From Streptomyces sp. WM6378 (GTDB lineage: Bacteria; Actinomycetota; Actinomycetes; Streptomycetales; Streptomycetaceae): a stretch of DNA of 34,298 nt. A program made the translations under genes and the position numbers. Shown piece by piece: positions 1-7,780 of this stretch (position 1 is the first letter of the stretch; each line of letters begins with the position of its first letter). The notes under the pieces were generated by a model. The model was not told the origin of the DNA and did not search any database. It saw only the letters and a program-made list of their open reading frames with translations. Location: positions 1-34,298 of the forward strand of contig NZ_LGDD01000340.1 of NCBI RefSeq assembly GCF_001279695.1, given 5' to 3'.

Positions 1-77
1 GTGTGACGCCCCGCGCCCCACCCCCTTCCTACCTTCCTCCTCGTCAAGGGACAGACCCGAGGAGAGGAAGTCGCGGC

Positions 78-1121
78 ATGCATCGGTTGCGAAGGGCGAT
101 GGTTGCCTCCGCGTTGGTGGTCGCCGCCATCGCGGGCACGGCGGGGTGGGCCACGGCCGATGCGCAGCAGGCGGTCACCGGGCCGCCCCCCGGCGCCGCC
201 GCCTGGCGGGCCGACACCGTGATCGGGCGGCCCCTGCCCGACCCCGCGAGCGCGACGCCCCGCGAAGTCGCCCTGTTCTTCGCCGGGTTGAGCGAGGCGG
301 AGCAGCAGACGCTCGTCCGGCGGCACCCCGAGACCGTCGGGAACCTCGACGGCGCCCCCGTACACCTGCGGTACGAGGCGAACCGGCGGGCCATATCGGA
401 GTCCAACGACCCCCGGTTCGCGCGGCTCGCCGAGCCGTCCCGGCAGATCCTCGCGTTCGACCCCCGGGGGCGGGGTCAAGTCGCCCAGGTCTACGGGGAG
501 TTGGAGGACGCCGCCCACGTCTCCGTCATCGTCCCCGGCTCCGACATCGACGCCGCCACCTTCGACCGGACGAACGATCCCTACGGCACCCCCGCCGGGA
601 TGGCCGCCTCGCTGCGTGACGCCACGCACGACGCGACCGCCGTGATCGCCTGGGCCGGGTACACCACCCCCGTCGGGGTCGGGCTCGACGCCGCGACCGG
701 AGGGCTCGCCGAGGCGGGGGCCAAGCGGCTGACCTGGTTCACCGAGGGGCTCGACGCGGTCGGCGCGCCCGACCCGGTGCTGTTCTGCCACAGCTACGGC
801 TCCGTGGTCTGCGGGCTCGCCGCCAAGGACACCGACGCCTCGGACATCGTCGCGCTCGGCTCCCCCGGCATGCGCGCCGACACCGTCGACGACCTGGGCA
901 CCGACGCCCGGGTGTGGGCCGCCAAGGACCCCACGGACTGGATCGACGACGTACCGCACGTCGAGTTCGCGGGGCTCGGCCACGGCGCCGACCCCACCGA
1001 CCCGTCCTTCGGCGCCCGCCGCGTGCCCGCCGCCGACGCCAAGGGCCACACCGGCTACTTCGCCCCCGGCACCGAGTCCCTCGCCGCCTTCGCCGCCATC
1101 GCCACGGGAGATGTTCGATGA
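78..1121 (+). CDS. secreted alpha/beta hydrolase, DUF1023 type
   Basis: The ATG at 78 is chosen because a purine-rich ribosome site (GAGGAGAGGAAG) lies just before it and it opens directly into a signal peptide: basic MHRLRR, a hydrophobic stretch, then small residues near GWATADAQQ. The mature part has the DUF1023 layout: an N-terminal helical lead, the block VIVPGSDIDAATF, then the nucleophile elbow CHSYGS with Ser239. LGSPGM follows, and a late His in GLGHGADP or KGHTGYF probably completes the triad. The product is 347 aa. Members of this family are exported esterase-like hydrolases of unknown substrate. The stop overlaps the next start (ATGA), so the hydrolase and the membrane acyltransferase are translationally coupled; a shared role in adding or removing acyl groups at the cell surface is inference. 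Confidence 0.85.
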   Translation: MHRLRRAMVASALVVAAIAGTAGWATADAQQAVTGPPPGAAAWRADTVIGRPLPDPASATPREVALFFAGLSEAEQQTLVRRHPETVGNLDGAPVHLRYEANRRAISESNDPRFARLAEPSRQILAFDPRGRGQVAQVYGELEDAAHVSVIVPGSDIDAATFDRTNDPYGTPAGMAASLRDATHDATAVIAWAGYTTPVGVGLDAATGGLAEAGAKRLTWFTEGLDAVGAPDPVLFCHSYGSVVCGLAAKDTDASDIVALGSPGMRADTVDDLGTDARVWAAKDPTDWIDDVPHVEFAGLGHGADPTDPSFGARRVPAADAKGHTGYFAPGTESLAAFAAIATGDVR

Positions 1122-2320
1122 GTGCCTTGACCAGGGCCGTCGCGGACATCGAGCGCGCGACCCCCGCCCACCGCGACCGCGCGATCGACGGGCTGCGCGC
1201 CCTCGCGCTGCTGGCCGTGCCGACCGGGCACTGGCTGCTCGGCGGGTTCACCCGCGACAGCGGCGGCGCGCTGCACAACGCCAGCCCGCTCTCCACCTTC
1301 GGCGGCTTCGCCCCGGCCAGCTGGATCCTGCAGATGCTCGGCATCTTCTTCCTGGTCGGCGGCTACGCGTCTGTTCTGTCCTTTCATCGCCGGAAGGGGT
1401 CCACGGGCGAGTGGCTCAAGGGCCGTGTCGCCCGGCTCGGGCGGCCCGTGCTCGGCGTCACCGCCGTCTGGGCCGCGATGATCCCGGTGCTCTACGCGCT
1501 CGGCGTGTCCCGCGACACGCTGCGTACCGGATCCACACTCGTGATCCAGCCCCTGTGGTTCGTGGGGGTGTACGTCGGCGTCACCGCGCTCACGCCCTAT
1601 TGCGTACGCGCCGCCCGGAGGATGGGAGGCTGGGCCGCGGCTCCGCTGCTCGGCGTCGTCGCCGTCGTCGACTTCCTGCGGTACGGGCCGTACGCCGACT
1701 CCATGCCGTCCTGGCTGTCGATCATCAACATCCTGCCCGGCTGGATGTTCGCGTACCAACTCGGCGTCTCCTGGGGGGAGAAGAGGATCGGGCGCAGGGG
1801 TGGGTGGTTCTTGTTCGCGGGCGGGGCACTGCTCTTCGCCGCGCTGCTCGTCCTCTTCCACTACCCGGCGTCCATGGTCGGCGTGCCCGGTGAGGCACGT
1901 ACCAACTCGCATCCACCGTCGCTGCTCGTGCTCGCGCTCGCCGCGGTCCAGTCCGGCGCCGCGATCCTGCTGCGCGACCGCGTCGCCAACTGGCTCAAGC
2001 GGCCTGCCCTTTGGGCCCCGGTCGTGGTCGTCAACCTGTCCGCGATGACCATCCTGTGCTGGCACCAGACGGCCATGCTCGCCGCGGCCGTGCCTGCCTC
2101 GTTCGCCGGGCGGGTGCCGGGGCTCACCACCGCGCCCGACACGCTCGCCTGGATCGGTGAACGGCTCGCCTGGATGCCCGTGTTCGCGGTGCTTCTCGTG
2201 CTGATCGCCCGCTACGCGCGGGGCTTCGAGGCGCCCTGGACCAAGGCGACGAAGGCCCGCCGGGCAGCGGCGGGGCTGCTCGCGGCGGGCTTCGCGGTGT
2301 TCGCCCTGGGGCTGGCGTGA
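1118..2320 (+). CDS. membrane acyltransferase, acyltransferase_3 (OafA-like) family
   Basis: A 400-aa polytopic membrane protein whose ATG overlaps the stop of the preceding hydrolase by 4 nt. It begins with a cytoplasmic lead containing RDRAIDGLRALALLAV, the typical acyltransferase_3 entry (RxxxxDGLRALA) into the first helix. About ten hydrophobic helices follow, including segments near GIFFLVGGYASVL, VGVYVGVTAL, FLFAGGALLFAALLVLFHY and a final AGLLAAGFAVFALGLA. The family moves acyl groups from cytoplasmic donors onto extracytoplasmic glycans, lipids or peptides. The usual early His-containing motif is replaced by VPTGHWLLGGF, which keeps a His. The substrate is not predictable. The gene converges on an aldo/keto reductase 20 bp downstream. 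Confidence 0.82.
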   Translation: MSALTRAVADIERATPAHRDRAIDGLRALALLAVPTGHWLLGGFTRDSGGALHNASPLSTFGGFAPASWILQMLGIFFLVGGYASVLSFHRRKGSTGEWLKGRVARLGRPVLGVTAVWAAMIPVLYALGVSRDTLRTGSTLVIQPLWFVGVYVGVTALTPYCVRAARRMGGWAAAPLLGVVAVVDFLRYGPYADSMPSWLSIINILPGWMFAYQLGVSWGEKRIGRRGGWFLFAGGALLFAALLVLFHYPASMVGVPGEARTNSHPPSLLVLALAAVQSGAAILLRDRVANWLKRPALWAPVVVVNLSAMTILCWHQTAMLAAAVPASFAGRVPGLTTAPDTLAWIGERLAWMPVFAVLLVLIARYARGFEAPWTKATKARRAAAGLLAAGFAVFALGLA

Positions 2321-2340
2321 GCCCCCGCTGTTCGCTCGGC

Positions 2341-3369
2341 CTACTGCTCGCGGGCCGCCGAGGTGGACGACATGTCGGGGTAGCGGTCGCCCGCGACCTG
2401 CCCGGCGATGGGCTCCAGGAGCGCCAGCTCCTCGGCGCTCAGCGTGATGCGGGTCGCCCCGGTGTTCTCCAGGAGGCGGGTGCGCTTGCGGGTGCCCGGG
2501 ATCGGGACGACGGTCAGGCCGTGCACCTGGGCCCGCTGCTGCACCCAGGCCAGCGCGATCTGCGCGGTCGTCGCGCCGTGCGCGGCCGCGATCTTGTGGA
2601 GCGGTTCGAGCAGGGCCGCGTTGGTCTTGGCGTTGTCCCCGGTGAAGCGGGGCTGGAACTGACGGAAGTCCCCGCCGGAGAGCTCCTTGCTCGCGTCGGC
2701 GAACGCCCCGGTCAAAAAGCCGCGGCCGAGCGGCGAGTACGGCACGAAGGTCACGCCGAGCTCGGCGGCGGCAGGCACGGCGCTGCGCTCGACGTCGCGG
2801 CTGAAGACCGACCACTCCGACTGGAGGGCGGCGATCGGGTGCACGGCGTACGCCTCGCGCAGCTCGGCGCCGGTGACCTCGCTCAGGCCCAGGTACTTGA
2901 CCTTGCCCTCCTGGACCAGCTCGGCCATCGCGCCGACGGACTCGGCGAGCGGCGTCCGCGGGTCGCGGCGGTGCATGTAGTAGAGGTCGATGGTCTCGAT
3001 GCCAAGGCGGCGCAGGCTCGCCTCGACGGCCTTCTTGATGTACGCCGGGCTGTTGTTGACGGCCCGGTAGTGCGGGTCGTCCGCGCGGCGCTCGATGGCG
3101 AACTTGGTGGCCAGGGTCACCTCGTCGCGGTGGGCGGCGAGGAACGGGGCGAGGAACTCCTCGTTGGCCCCGGAGCCGTACACGTCCGCGGTGTCGATGA
3201 GGGTGACGCCCGCCTCGACGGTGGCTTCCAGGGTGTCGCGGGCAGCGGCCTCGTCGGTGTCGCCGTAGAACTCGCTGATGCCCATGGCGCCGAAACCCTG
3301 GACGCCGATCTGCGGGCCCTCGGTGCCGAGCCAGACGGTGCTGATCTTCTCAATCGGGCTGTTGCTCAT
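2341..3369 (-). CDS. aldo/keto reductase
   Basis: A 342-aa protein of full family length and TIM-barrel type, NADPH-dependent and cytosolic, reducing aldehydes or ketones. The AKR catalytic tetrad is complete: Asp59 (LIDTADVYG), Tyr64, Lys89 (LATKF) and His133 (YYMHRRDP). The later NADP-binding region is recognisable in YSPLGRGFLTG and in PIPGTRKRTRLLENTGA. The sequence belongs to the YajO/AKR13-like group common in actinomycetes. It starts 6 nt after the stop of a MerR regulator on the same strand, so the two form an operon, and the reductase is probably the regulator's main target. The physiological carbonyl substrate cannot be read from the sequence. Confidence 0.92.
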   Translation of the reverse strand: MSNSPIEKISTVWLGTEGPQIGVQGFGAMGISEFYGDTDEAAARDTLEATVEAGVTLIDTADVYGSGANEEFLAPFLAAHRDEVTLATKFAIERRADDPHYRAVNNSPAYIKKAVEASLRRLGIETIDLYYMHRRDPRTPLAESVGAMAELVQEGKVKYLGLSEVTGAELREAYAVHPIAALQSEWSVFSRDVERSAVPAAAELGVTFVPYSPLGRGFLTGAFADASKELSGGDFRQFQPRFTGDNAKTNAALLEPLHKIAAAHGATTAQIALAWVQQRAQVHGLTVVPIPGTRKRTRLLENTGATRITLSAEELALLEPIAGQVAGDRYPDMSSTSAAREQ

Positions 3370-3375
3370 GGGTGT

Positions 3376-3867
3376 TCAGGCCCTTTCCGACGCCCTGCGG
3401 ACGTCCGCTTCCGACACCCTGCGGGCGTCGGCGTAATAGTCGATCTTGTAGTCGAGTACGGCGAGCGTGTCCTGGAGCTCCGCCATCCGCGTGATGACGT
3501 CGCGCCGGGTCTGCTCCAGGAGCTCTTGGCGCGCCTCGAAGGTGTGTGCCCCCTCGCGGACGAGTTCGGCGTAACGGACCATGTCGGCGACCGGCATGCC
3601 GGTGAGCCGGAGCTTGCCGACGAAGGACAGCCAGTCCAGGTCCTTGTTGCTGAACCGCCGCTGGCCGGTGTGCGAGCGGTCCACGTGCGGCATGAGGCCG
3701 ATCCGCTCGTACCAGCGAAGGGTGTGCGCGGTGAGTCCGGTGCACGCCACGACCTCGCTGATCGTGTAGCGGTCCTGACCGTCGGGGCGCGGGTGGAGCG
3801 GCTGCGTCGCGCAGAGGCCCTGCCTGACCCGCTCCACCGTCACCGCTGTGCTTTCGATCACCGTCAT
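3376..3867 (-). CDS. MerR-family transcriptional regulator
   Basis: A 163-aa DNA-binding activator/repressor. The winged helix-turn-helix is near residues 33-75 (YTISEVVACTGLTAHTLRWY, then ERIGLMPHVDR). It is followed by the RRFSNKDLDWLSFVGKLR wing and a long coiled-coil dimerisation helix rich in Glu, Gln and Arg (about residues 108-145). The ATG at 3867 is chosen because a promoter with the MerR-type 19-bp spacer ends exactly 7 nt before it; an upstream in-frame extension is open but would run through that promoter and the tandem repeat beyond it. There is a single Cys near the N terminus and one in the HTH but no metal-binding Cys cluster, so an organic or redox ligand is more likely than a metal. 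It is in an operon with the aldo/keto reductase and is probably autoregulated. Confidence 0.9.
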   Translation of the reverse strand: MTVIESTAVTVERVRQGLCATQPLHPRPDGQDRYTISEVVACTGLTAHTLRWYERIGLMPHVDRSHTGQRRFSNKDLDWLSFVGKLRLTGMPVADMVRYAELVREGAHTFEARQELLEQTRRDVITRMAELQDTLAVLDYKIDYYADARRVSEADVRRASERA

Positions 3868-3874
3868 GACCTCC

Positions 3875-3905
3875 ACGCTAGGACCTTGGAGTGCACTCCA
3901 AGCAA
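3875..3905 (-). promoter_or_regulatory. MerR-type promoter with palindromic operator, leaderless
   Basis: Read on the minus strand: -35 TTGCTT (3905-3900), a 19-bp spacer (3899-3881) and -10 TAGCGT (3880-3875), then 7 nt to the ATG at 3867. The overlong 19-bp spacer is diagnostic of MerR-activated promoters. A perfect 18-bp palindrome, CTTGGAGTGCACTCCAAG (3885-3902), fills the space between the hexamers. The transcript would begin at or next to the start codon, giving a leaderless mRNA for merR and the aldo/keto reductase. Confidence 0.8.
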
Positions 3906-3920
3906 GCGAATTCGCCTTCG

Positions 3921-3977
3921 TATTTCGTGTCGTATTTCGGGTGTCGTGTTCCGTGTCTTGTTTCGTGTCTTGTTCCC
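3921..3977. repeat. imperfect 12-bp tandem repeat
   Basis: Four consecutive units lie upstream of the MerR promoter: TATTTCGTGTCG (3921-3932), a 14-nt variant with a GG insertion (3933-3946), TGTTCCGTGTCT (3947-3958) and TGTTTCGTGTCT (3959-3970), then a partial TGTTCCC. The array is markedly AT-richer than its surroundings and lies between divergent genes. It looks like slippage-derived satellite DNA; no function is evident. Confidence 0.85.
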
Positions 3978-4026
3978 AGCCTGGTTCCGCCCCGCAGCTG
4001 CCGCACCCCCGACCCGGCGGAGCGCA

Positions 4027-4032
4027 TAGGCT
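4027..4032 (+). promoter_or_regulatory. -10 box of a leaderless promoter
   Basis: TAGGCT lies exactly 7 nt before the ATG at 4040, the standard spacing for leaderless streptomycete genes, and there is no Shine-Dalgarno sequence. No convincing -35 hexamer is visible. Confidence 0.55.
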
Positions 4033-4039
4033 CGTACGC

Positions 4040-4858
4040 ATGGAGAGCCTGCGGATCATCGAGACCTGGCCCGTACCGACCGCGGCGGCGGCCGTGGTGC
4101 GGGCCGACGGAACGCTTGCCGGCACGCACGGGCCGGTGTCCCACCGGTTCCCGCTGGCCTCCGTCACCAAGCCGCTCGCCGCTTACGCGGCCCTCGTCGC
4201 GTACGAGGAGGGGGCGATCGAGCTCGACGAGCCCGCCGGGCCCGCCGGGGCCACCGTCCGCCACCTGCTCGCGCACACCTCGGGGCTCGCCTTCGACGAG
4301 CACAAGGTGATGGCGCCGCCCGGCGAACGCAGGCTCTACTCCAACGCCGGGTTCGAGGCGCTCGGCGACCACATCGCCAAGCAGTCGGGCATCCCCTTCG
4401 CCGACTACGTACGCCAGGCCGTCCTCGAACCGCTCGGCATGACGTCCAGCACGCTGGAGGGCTCGCCCGCCAAGGACGGCGTCTCGACCGTCGAGGACCT
4501 CGCGAAGTTCGCCGCGGAGGTGCAGGCGCCGCAGCTCCTGCACCCGGCCACGGTCGCCGAGGCCATGCACGTCCAGTACCCGGGCCTCAAGGGCGTACTG
4601 CCCGGCTACGGCCACCAGAACCCCAACGACTGGGGCCTCGGCTTCGAGATCCGCGGCTCCAAGTCCCCCCACTGGACGGGCAGTTCGTCCTCCCCGCGCA
4701 CGTTCGGCCACTTCGGCCAGTCCGGTACGTTCCTGTGGATCGACCCGGACGCGGGCCTCGCCTGCGTCGCCCTGACGGACCGTCAGTTCGGCCCCTGGGC
4801 GGCCGAGGTGTGGCCGGTGTTCACCGACAGCGTGCTGGCCGAATTCACACGGAGCTGA
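4040..4858 (+). CDS. serine hydrolase, class C beta-lactamase / DD-peptidase fold
   Basis: A 272-aa protein with the three active-site elements of the beta-lactamase/PBP fold: SVTK (nucleophile Ser41, Lys44), YSN (Tyr100, Asn102) and HFG (His224) in place of the KTG box. It lacks a signal peptide, so it should be cytosolic, which argues for an esterase or amidase role rather than antibiotic resistance. The length is short for the family but no core block is missing. The ATG at 4040 is chosen over an open upstream extension because a -10 box sits 7 nt ahead of it and because the extension would translate the tandem repeat. Its last 14 nt overlap the 3' end of the convergent pirin gene. Confidence 0.85.
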   Translation: MESLRIIETWPVPTAAAAVVRADGTLAGTHGPVSHRFPLASVTKPLAAYAALVAYEEGAIELDEPAGPAGATVRHLLAHTSGLAFDEHKVMAPPGERRLYSNAGFEALGDHIAKQSGIPFADYVRQAVLEPLGMTSSTLEGSPAKDGVSTVEDLAKFAAEVQAPQLLHPATVAEAMHVQYPGLKGVLPGYGHQNPNDWGLGFEIRGSKSPHWTGSSSSPRTFGHFGQSGTFLWIDPDAGLACVALTDRQFGPWAAEVWPVFTDSVLAEFTRS

Positions 4859-5504
4859 GCTCCCAGAACAGCACCTCGGCGCCCTCGTCCGCCGTCAGCT
4901 CCAGGCCGAGCGCCCCGGCGATCCGCGCCGAGTCGCCCGGCCCGAGCTCCTCCTTGGCCAGGCGCACCCGGCCGCGCACGACATGGACGTACACGCCGGG
5001 CGCGTCCGGCACGGCCGTGCGCTCGCCGGGGGCGAGGCGGCGGACGTACAGCATGGCGCCCGCCGGCAGCACCGCGTAGGGCGTGGAGTCCGCGATGCCG
5101 CGCACGATGTCGTACGCGGGCTCACCGCCGGGCTTCTTCGGCGCGAGCCACATCTGCAGGAAGACCAGCGGGGCATCGCCTTCGTTGCGCTCCTCGTGCC
5201 GCACGCCGCCCGCGGAGCTCAGGCACTGCACGTCGCCGGGGCGCACCAGCGTGGTGTGGCCCGCCGAGTCGCGGTGGGTGAGCTCGCCCTCGATGACCCA
5301 GGTGAGGATCTCGGTGTGGCTGTGCGGGTGCTCGTCGAACCCCGCACCGGGCGCGAGCCGCTCCTCGTTGCAGGCGAGGACCGGGCCGAAGCGGAGGTTG
5401 TCCGGCTCGTAGAACCGGCCGAAGGAGAAGGCGTGCAGGGACTCGATACCGGCGTCCGGGTCGCCGCCCGGGTAGCGCTCGTCGCCGCGCCTGACAGAAA
5501 TCAC
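4845..5504 (-). CDS. pirin family protein
   Basis: A 219-aa bicupin. The N-terminal pirin signature is clear: RRGDERYPGG, then SFGRFYEPDNLRFGPVLA, with the metal-binding motif HPHSHTEI (two or three His) and the Glu of HEERNEG as further ligands. Pirins bind a single Fe in the N-terminal cupin; some act as quercetinases, others as redox-dependent partners of transcription or metabolism. The second cupin (from about residue 140) lacks a full His set, as is usual. The GTG at 5504 is chosen because homologous starts read VISVRRG-like and a -10 box lies 7 nt upstream. It is divergent from the fasR-like regulator (59 bp) and overlaps the serine hydrolase tail-to-tail. Confidence 0.88.
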   Translation of the reverse strand: MISVRRGDERYPGGDPDAGIESLHAFSFGRFYEPDNLRFGPVLACNEERLAPGAGFDEHPHSHTEILTWVIEGELTHRDSAGHTTLVRPGDVQCLSSAGGVRHEERNEGDAPLVFLQMWLAPKKPGGEPAYDIVRGIADSTPYAVLPAGAMLYVRRLAPGERTAVPDAPGVYVHVVRGRVRLAKEELGPGDSARIAGALGLELTADEGAEVLFWELSSV

Positions 5505-5511
5505 GGCTACC

Positions 5512-5517
5512 ACCGTA
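5512..5517 (-). promoter_or_regulatory. -10 box of leaderless pirin promoter
   Basis: On the minus strand TACGGT is followed by 7 nt and the GTG at 5504. No Shine-Dalgarno sequence is present, so the pirin transcript is probably leaderless. Confidence 0.5.
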
Positions 5518-5563
5518 GACCCGGCCCGGCGGGGACGGTTCCCGATAAGGCAGTCTTGTCCCC

Positions 5564-6760
5564 GTGCCAGCACCCGATCCCGTACACCCCGCGAAGAATG
5601 CCCATCCGCATGCCGCGACCCTGAAGCGTCTTGAGCAGTCCTCGGGGCGGCTCGCCGCGAACGCGATCGCCCGCATGGACGCGACGCTGCCGTGGTACCG
5701 GGCGATGCCGCCGGAGAACCGGTCGTGGATCGGTCTGGTCGCCCAGGCCGGCATCGCCGCCTTCACCGAGTGGTTCCGGCATCCCGAGACGCCGCAGGCG
5801 ATCTCGACCGACGTCTTCGGCACGGCCCCGCGCGAACTGACGCGGGCCATCACGCTGCGGCAGACCGTCGAGATGGTGCGCACCACCATCGAGGTCATGG
5901 AGACCGCGATCGAGGAGGTCGCGGCTCCCGGCGACGAGTCGATCCTGCGCGAGGCGCTGCTCGTGTACGCCCGTGAGATCGCCTTCGCGACGGCCCAGGT
6001 GTACGCCCAGGCCGCCGAGGCGCGCGGCGCGTGGGACGCCCGGCTCGAATCCCTGGTCGTCAACGCGGTGCTGTCCGGCGAGGCCGACGAGGGCGCCGTG
6101 TCCCGGGCCGCGGCGCTCGGCTGGAACTCGCCGGAGCACGTGTGCGTCGTCCTCGGTACGGCGCCGGACGGCGACAGCGAGCTCACCGTGGAGGCGATCC
6201 GGCGGGCCGCCCGGCACGCCAAGCTCCAGGTGCTCACCGGGGTGCTCGGCGACCGCCTGGTCGTCATCGCGGGCGGCAGCGACAACCCGCTGGCGGTGGC
6301 GAAGAGCCTGATCGGGCCGTATGCCGCGGGTCCGGTCGTCGCGGGCCCCATCGTCCCGGACCTGCTGGCCGCGACCCGGTCCGCGCAGGCCGCGGCGGCC
6401 GGACTCAAGGCGTGCTCGGCCTGGCAGGACGCGCCCCGGCCGGTTCTGGCGGACGATCTGCTGCCGGAGCGGGCGATCGCGTCGGATCCTGCCGCGCGCG
6501 AGCAGCTGGTGGAGGAGATCTACAGACCGCTGGAGGAGGCGGGCTCGGCGCTCCTGGAAACCTTGAGCGTCTATCTGGAGCAGGCGAGCAGTCTGGAGGG
6601 CGCGGCCCGGATGCTGTTCGTCCACCCCAATACCGTTCGCTACCGGCTCCGACGTGTGACGGACGTCACCGGGTGGTCACCGTCCGATGTGCGCTCGGCG
6701 TTCACGCTGAGGATCGCGCTGATCCTGGGGCGCCTGGCCGACGGAGATTCGCAGTCCTAG
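5564..6760 (+). CDS. fasR: PucR/CdaR-type regulator of fatty acid synthesis
   Basis: A 398-aa DNA-binding protein immediately upstream of fabD. The C-terminal PucR helix-turn-helix is explicit (LEGAARMLFVHPNTVRYRLR, then RVTDVTGWSPSDVRSAFTLR, about residues 345-390). The middle holds a GGDEF-like CdaR segment (VCVVLGTAPDG to LVVIAGGS). The N-terminal block with ENRSWIGLVAQAGIAAFTEW closely resembles S. coelicolor FasR as I recall it. That protein activates the fabD-fabH-acpP-fabF operon, and the identical gene order here supports the assignment. It has no membrane segment. The start is GTG at 5564; no strong Shine-Dalgarno sequence is seen. Symbol assignment rests on recalled similarity plus context, not on a search. 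Confidence 0.88.
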   Translation: MPAPDPVHPAKNAHPHAATLKRLEQSSGRLAANAIARMDATLPWYRAMPPENRSWIGLVAQAGIAAFTEWFRHPETPQAISTDVFGTAPRELTRAITLRQTVEMVRTTIEVMETAIEEVAAPGDESILREALLVYAREIAFATAQVYAQAAEARGAWDARLESLVVNAVLSGEADEGAVSRAAALGWNSPEHVCVVLGTAPDGDSELTVEAIRRAARHAKLQVLTGVLGDRLVVIAGGSDNPLAVAKSLIGPYAAGPVVAGPIVPDLLAATRSAQAAAAGLKACSAWQDAPRPVLADDLLPERAIASDPAAREQLVEEIYRPLEEAGSALLETLSVYLEQASSLEGAARMLFVHPNTVRYRLRRVTDVTGWSPSDVRSAFTLRIALILGRLADGDSQS

Positions 6761-6849
6761 ACTTTTGTCGGACACCCACAATTCCCCCGACGGTTCTTCG
6801 TCCCTGTCCCCACGGGCGCGCGGAGCCGTCCACAAGAGAGAGTGTGAGA
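6761..6849 (+). promoter_or_regulatory. fabD promoter region with inverted repeat
   Basis: This 89-nt gap between the regulator and fabD should hold the operon promoter and the regulator's binding site, since FasR is reported to act at the fabD promoter in S. coelicolor. An inverted repeat GTCGG (6767-6771) / CCGAC (6787-6791), 15 bp apart, is the best operator candidate. I cannot identify -35 and -10 hexamers with confidence. Confidence 0.4.
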
Positions 6850-7767
6850 GTGCTCGTACTCGTCGCTCCCGGCCAAGGCGCTCAGACGCCCGGCTTCCTG
6901 ACCCCCTGGCTCGACCTCCCCGGCGCTGCCGACCGGCTCGCCGCGTGGTCGGACGCCATCGGTCTTGACCTCGTCCACTACGGCACGCAGGCGGATGCCG
7001 ACGCGATCCGCGACACCGCCGTGGCCCAGCCCCTGCTGGTCGCCGCGGGTCTGCTGTCCGCCGCGGCACTGGGTGACATCAGCCCCGGGGCCGTCGCGGG
7101 GCACAGCGTGGGCGAGATCACCGCCACCGCTTTCGCGGGCGTCCTCTCCGAGGAAGCCGCGCTCGGCTTCGTACGCAAGCGGGGCCTGGGCATGGCCGAG
7201 GCCGCCGCCGTCACGCCGACCGGCATGGCGGCCCTGCTCGGCGGCGAGCCCGAGAACGTGCTGCCGCACCTGGAGAAGCTGGGCCTGACGCCGGCGAACG
7301 TGAACGGCGCGGGCCAGGTCGTGGCCGCCGGCACCGCCGAGCAGCTCGCGGCCCTGGAGGCCGACAAGCCCGAGGGCGTGCGCCGCGTGGTGGCCCTCAA
7401 GGTCGCCGGCGCCTTCCACACGCACCACATGGCTCCGGCCGTGGCGGCCCTCGACGAGGCGGCCAAGTCGCTCGCCATCGCGGACCCGAAGGTCACGTAC
7501 GTCTCGAACGCGGACGGCAAGACCGTGGCGAGTGGCCAGGAGATCGTGGCCCGCCTGGTCAACCAGGTCTCCAATCCGGTCCGCTGGGACCTGTGCATGG
7601 AGACCTTCAAGGACCTGGGCGCGACGGCGCTGGTCGAGCTGTGCCCGGGCGGCACCCTGACCGGGCTCGCCAAGCGCGCGATGCCGGGTGTGAAGACCGT
7701 CGCCCTAAAGACCCCCGCCGACCTCGACGCGGCTCGTGCGCTCATCGCCGAGCATGCATCCGCCTAA
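6850..7767 (+). CDS. fabD: malonyl-CoA:ACP transacylase
   Basis: Transfers malonyl from CoA to acyl carrier protein, supplying the elongation unit to FAS II and, in streptomycetes, often to type II polyketide synthases. The N terminus LVLVAPGQGAQTPGF is the family signature. The nucleophile elbow GHSVGE carries Ser86, and His190 in GAFHTHHM is its partner; the substrate-carboxylate Arg is probably that of FVRKRGLGMAE. The product is 305 aa, normal length. GTG 6850 is preferred because known orthologues begin MLVLVAPGQ and GAGAG lies about 8 nt upstream; GTG 6844 would add two residues. It is the first gene of the fab operon. The fabD stop codon lies inside the ribosome site of fabH. Confidence 0.96.
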   Translation: MLVLVAPGQGAQTPGFLTPWLDLPGAADRLAAWSDAIGLDLVHYGTQADADAIRDTAVAQPLLVAAGLLSAAALGDISPGAVAGHSVGEITATAFAGVLSEEAALGFVRKRGLGMAEAAAVTPTGMAALLGGEPENVLPHLEKLGLTPANVNGAGQVVAAGTAEQLAALEADKPEGVRRVVALKVAGAFHTHHMAPAVAALDEAAKSLAIADPKVTYVSNADGKTVASGQEIVARLVNQVSNPVRWDLCMETFKDLGATALVELCPGGTLTGLAKRAMPGVKTVALKTPADLDAARALIAEHASA

Positions 7768-7780
7768 GGAGCCGAGAGCC

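Noticed and set aside
2317..4029. A 570-codon frame antisense to the aldo/keto reductase and MerR genes
   Set aside because: No domain is visible; it would read through the MerR promoter and the tandem repeat, and both opposite genes are certain.
4040..4858. Antibiotic-resistance beta-lactamase
   Set aside because: There is no signal peptide, and HFG replaces the KTG box; the protein is more likely a cytosolic esterase or amidase. The same caution applies to the gene at 21095.
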